From Alphaproteobacteria bacterium (lineage in GTDB: Bacteria > Pseudomonadota > Alphaproteobacteria > JAAXGF01): a DNA stretch of 7,012 nucleotides. The stretch covers positions 1 through 7,012 of the forward strand of contig JAAXGF010000106.1 in the NCBI GenBank assembly GCA_012267605.1, written 5' to 3'. Positions 6,014-7,012 of the stretch are shown here, piece by piece (position 1 is the stretch's first letter; each line of letters opens with the position of its first letter). Made by a program: the position numbers and the translations under genes. Under the pieces are notes generated by a model. It ran no database searches. It was not told the origin of the DNA and saw only the letters and a list, made by a program, of their open reading frames with translations.

Positions 6014-6967
6014 ATGGGACGGCTTGCCATCGGCAGTATCTTTGTTTGGGTATTCGTGTGGGCCGCAACCGCGTCGGCGACAACGCCGACGTTGAGGGGC
6101 AGCGTGACCGTCACCGCCGATACGATAACCCTCGGCGACGTCATGGACGGGGCCGGCGCCGCATCCCACGCCTTTGTCGCACGTGCTCCCGCACCGGGAC
6201 ATGAGCGTATGCTACGCGCGTCACATGTTTATTCCGTCGCACGCGCCAATGGCATTGATTTGCCCCCGGTATCCGCTCAGGAAACGGTCGCCGTTCACCG
6301 AGAAGGACGACGTATCGATTCACGGCAAATTCACGAGGCGTTGCGAACCGCCCTCGCCACTTCTATGGGCGACGGCCCCATCAACGTGGATCTCGCCAAT
6401 CCACAGATATCCTTCTACGTGCCAACCGACGCGCCAGTCGGTATCTCTGTCGAGGAACTCGCGTTTGACCAACGTTCCGCGCGCTTCTCCGCCACCATCG
6501 TTTCCGCAGAAAGCAGCCGCTTCGCTGCGCGAATAAGAGTCACCGGTCGGGCTGTCAGGGTATCCTCGATCCCAGTCCCGACACACCGGATTGATAAGGG
6601 AGAAGTGATCGGCGAGACCGATGTTGATTGGGTGGAGGTGCCGAGCGATCGAATCAATGGTCAAACTATAACGGATATTGTTGCGCTCGTGGGGATGTCC
6701 CCCCGCAAGGCATTAAAAGCTGGAGCACCTGTACGCGCCGCCGACGTCCGCACTCCACTGGTTGTCGAAAAAGGAACCCCTGTAACCATGGTCTTCAAGA
6801 CACCAGCAATGGTGTTGACGGCGGGTGGGAAATCGTTGGACGAAGGTGCCATCGGCGAGACTATTCGGGTCCGCAATGACAATAGCCAACTCATCGTCGA
6901 CGCGATCATCGCGGCACCGGGAGTAGTCAACGTGCGAACCCGTTACGCCGCTATCGACGAAAGGTAG
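6014..6967 (+). CDS. flgA: Flagellar P-ring assembly chaperone FlgA
   Basis: FlgA is a periplasmic chaperone that helps FlgI assemble into the P ring around the rod. The 317-residue product has a Sec signal ending at ATASA (residues 18-22), unusually rich in Trp and Val. The N-terminal half is poorly conserved in the family and is the less certain part, although 'ITLGDVMDG' (38-46) is a typical beginning. The SAF-like and FlgA C-terminal domains span about 183-310. They include 'IDKGEVIGETDVDWVEVP' (193-210), 'GMSPRKALKAGAPVRAADV' (227-245) and the closing family pattern 'GAIGETIRVRNDNSQLIVDA' (278-297). It is longer than enteric FlgA (about 220 residues), as is usual where an extended N-terminal region is present. 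AGGAG at 6003-6007 lies six bases before the ATG. Placement between flgG and flgH is the alphaproteobacterial order. Confidence 0.93.
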   Translation: MGRLAIGSIFVWVFVWAATASATTPTLRGSVTVTADTITLGDVMDGAGAASHAFVARAPAPGHERMLRASHVYSVARANGIDLPPVSAQETVAVHREGRRIDSRQIHEALRTALATSMGDGPINVDLANPQISFYVPTDAPVGISVEELAFDQRSARFSATIVSAESSRFAARIRVTGRAVRVSSIPVPTHRIDKGEVIGETDVDWVEVPSDRINGQTITDIVALVGMSPRKALKAGAPVRAADVRTPLVVEKGTPVTMVFKTPAMVLTAGGKSLDEGAIGETIRVRNDNSQLIVDAIIAAPGVVNVRTRYAAIDER

Positions 6968-6974
6968 AATCGTC

Positions 6975-7012
6975 ATGATTTCTAGTGCTTCCGGGAAACG
7001 CATACACCGAAC
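6975..7012 (+). CDS. flgH: Start of the next flagellar gene, probably flgH (L-ring), cut by the window edge
   Basis: An open frame begins with an ATG 7 bases after the flgA stop, and AAAGG at 6960-6964 is a plausible ribosome binding site. Only about 12 codons are visible (MISSASGKRIHR...), a polar basic start that could be the n-region of a signal peptide. Nothing in these residues identifies the protein. The flgH assignment (L-ring lipoprotein) rests only on the conserved flgF-flgG-flgA-flgH order in alphaproteobacteria. Confidence 0.5.
   Translation, partial: MISSASGKRIHR

Noticed and set aside
1..7012. CRISPR arrays, tRNA or rRNA genes, insertion sequences, attachment sites
   Set aside because: I saw no regularly spaced repeats, no tRNA-like cloverleaf, no transposase or integrase frame, and no long flanking repeats.

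Overview
All genes in this window lie on the + strand, and they form two functional blocks. The organism is most likely an alphaproteobacterium. The flagellar genes run flgF-flgG-flgA-(flgH), an order typical of that class (as in Caulobacter and Rhodospirillales relatives); enteric gammaproteobacteria instead keep flgFGHIJ together, with flgA elsewhere. A good sigma-54 promoter in front of flgF and the moderately high GC content fit this. Genus cannot be told from the sequence.

Block 1 (about 1-4272) is a copper-handling cluster. It holds a small histidine-rich lipoprotein (26-388), a lipidated TolC-family outer-membrane channel (385-1806), a Tat-exported multicopper oxidase with a two-domain layout and a Met-rich tail (1806-3098), and two PCuAC/DUF461-like periplasmic copper-chaperone relatives (3114-3692 and 3841-4272). 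The first three are tightly coupled (4-base and 1-base overlaps, strong ribosome binding site before the oxidase), and the fourth follows 15 bases later, so they look like one operon. Its promoter must lie left of the window. A reasonable reading, by inference, is envelope copper detoxification: the lipoprotein and chaperone-like proteins bind copper, the oxidase converts Cu(I) to Cu(II), and the channel provides an outer-membrane exit. No inner-membrane pump, periplasmic adaptor or copper regulator is present in the window.

Block 2 (about 4317-7012) is a flagellar rod and ring operon. A sigma-54 promoter (4397-4411) and a possible upstream activator site (4317-4332) precede flgF (proximal rod), flgG (distal rod), flgA (P-ring assembly chaperone) and the first codons of what is probably flgH (L-ring lipoprotein). 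The promoter lies inside the longest possible flgF reading frame, which supports the shorter flgF start at 4462.

The most noteworthy points are the two chaperone paralogues, which have lost most of the canonical PCuAC copper ligands yet both begin, after predicted signal cleavage, with histidine; the two-domain architecture of the oxidase; and the direct junction between a copper cluster and a flagellar operon. The protein families are all recognisable. I do not see a wholly unknown system, but this combination of parts deserves attention.
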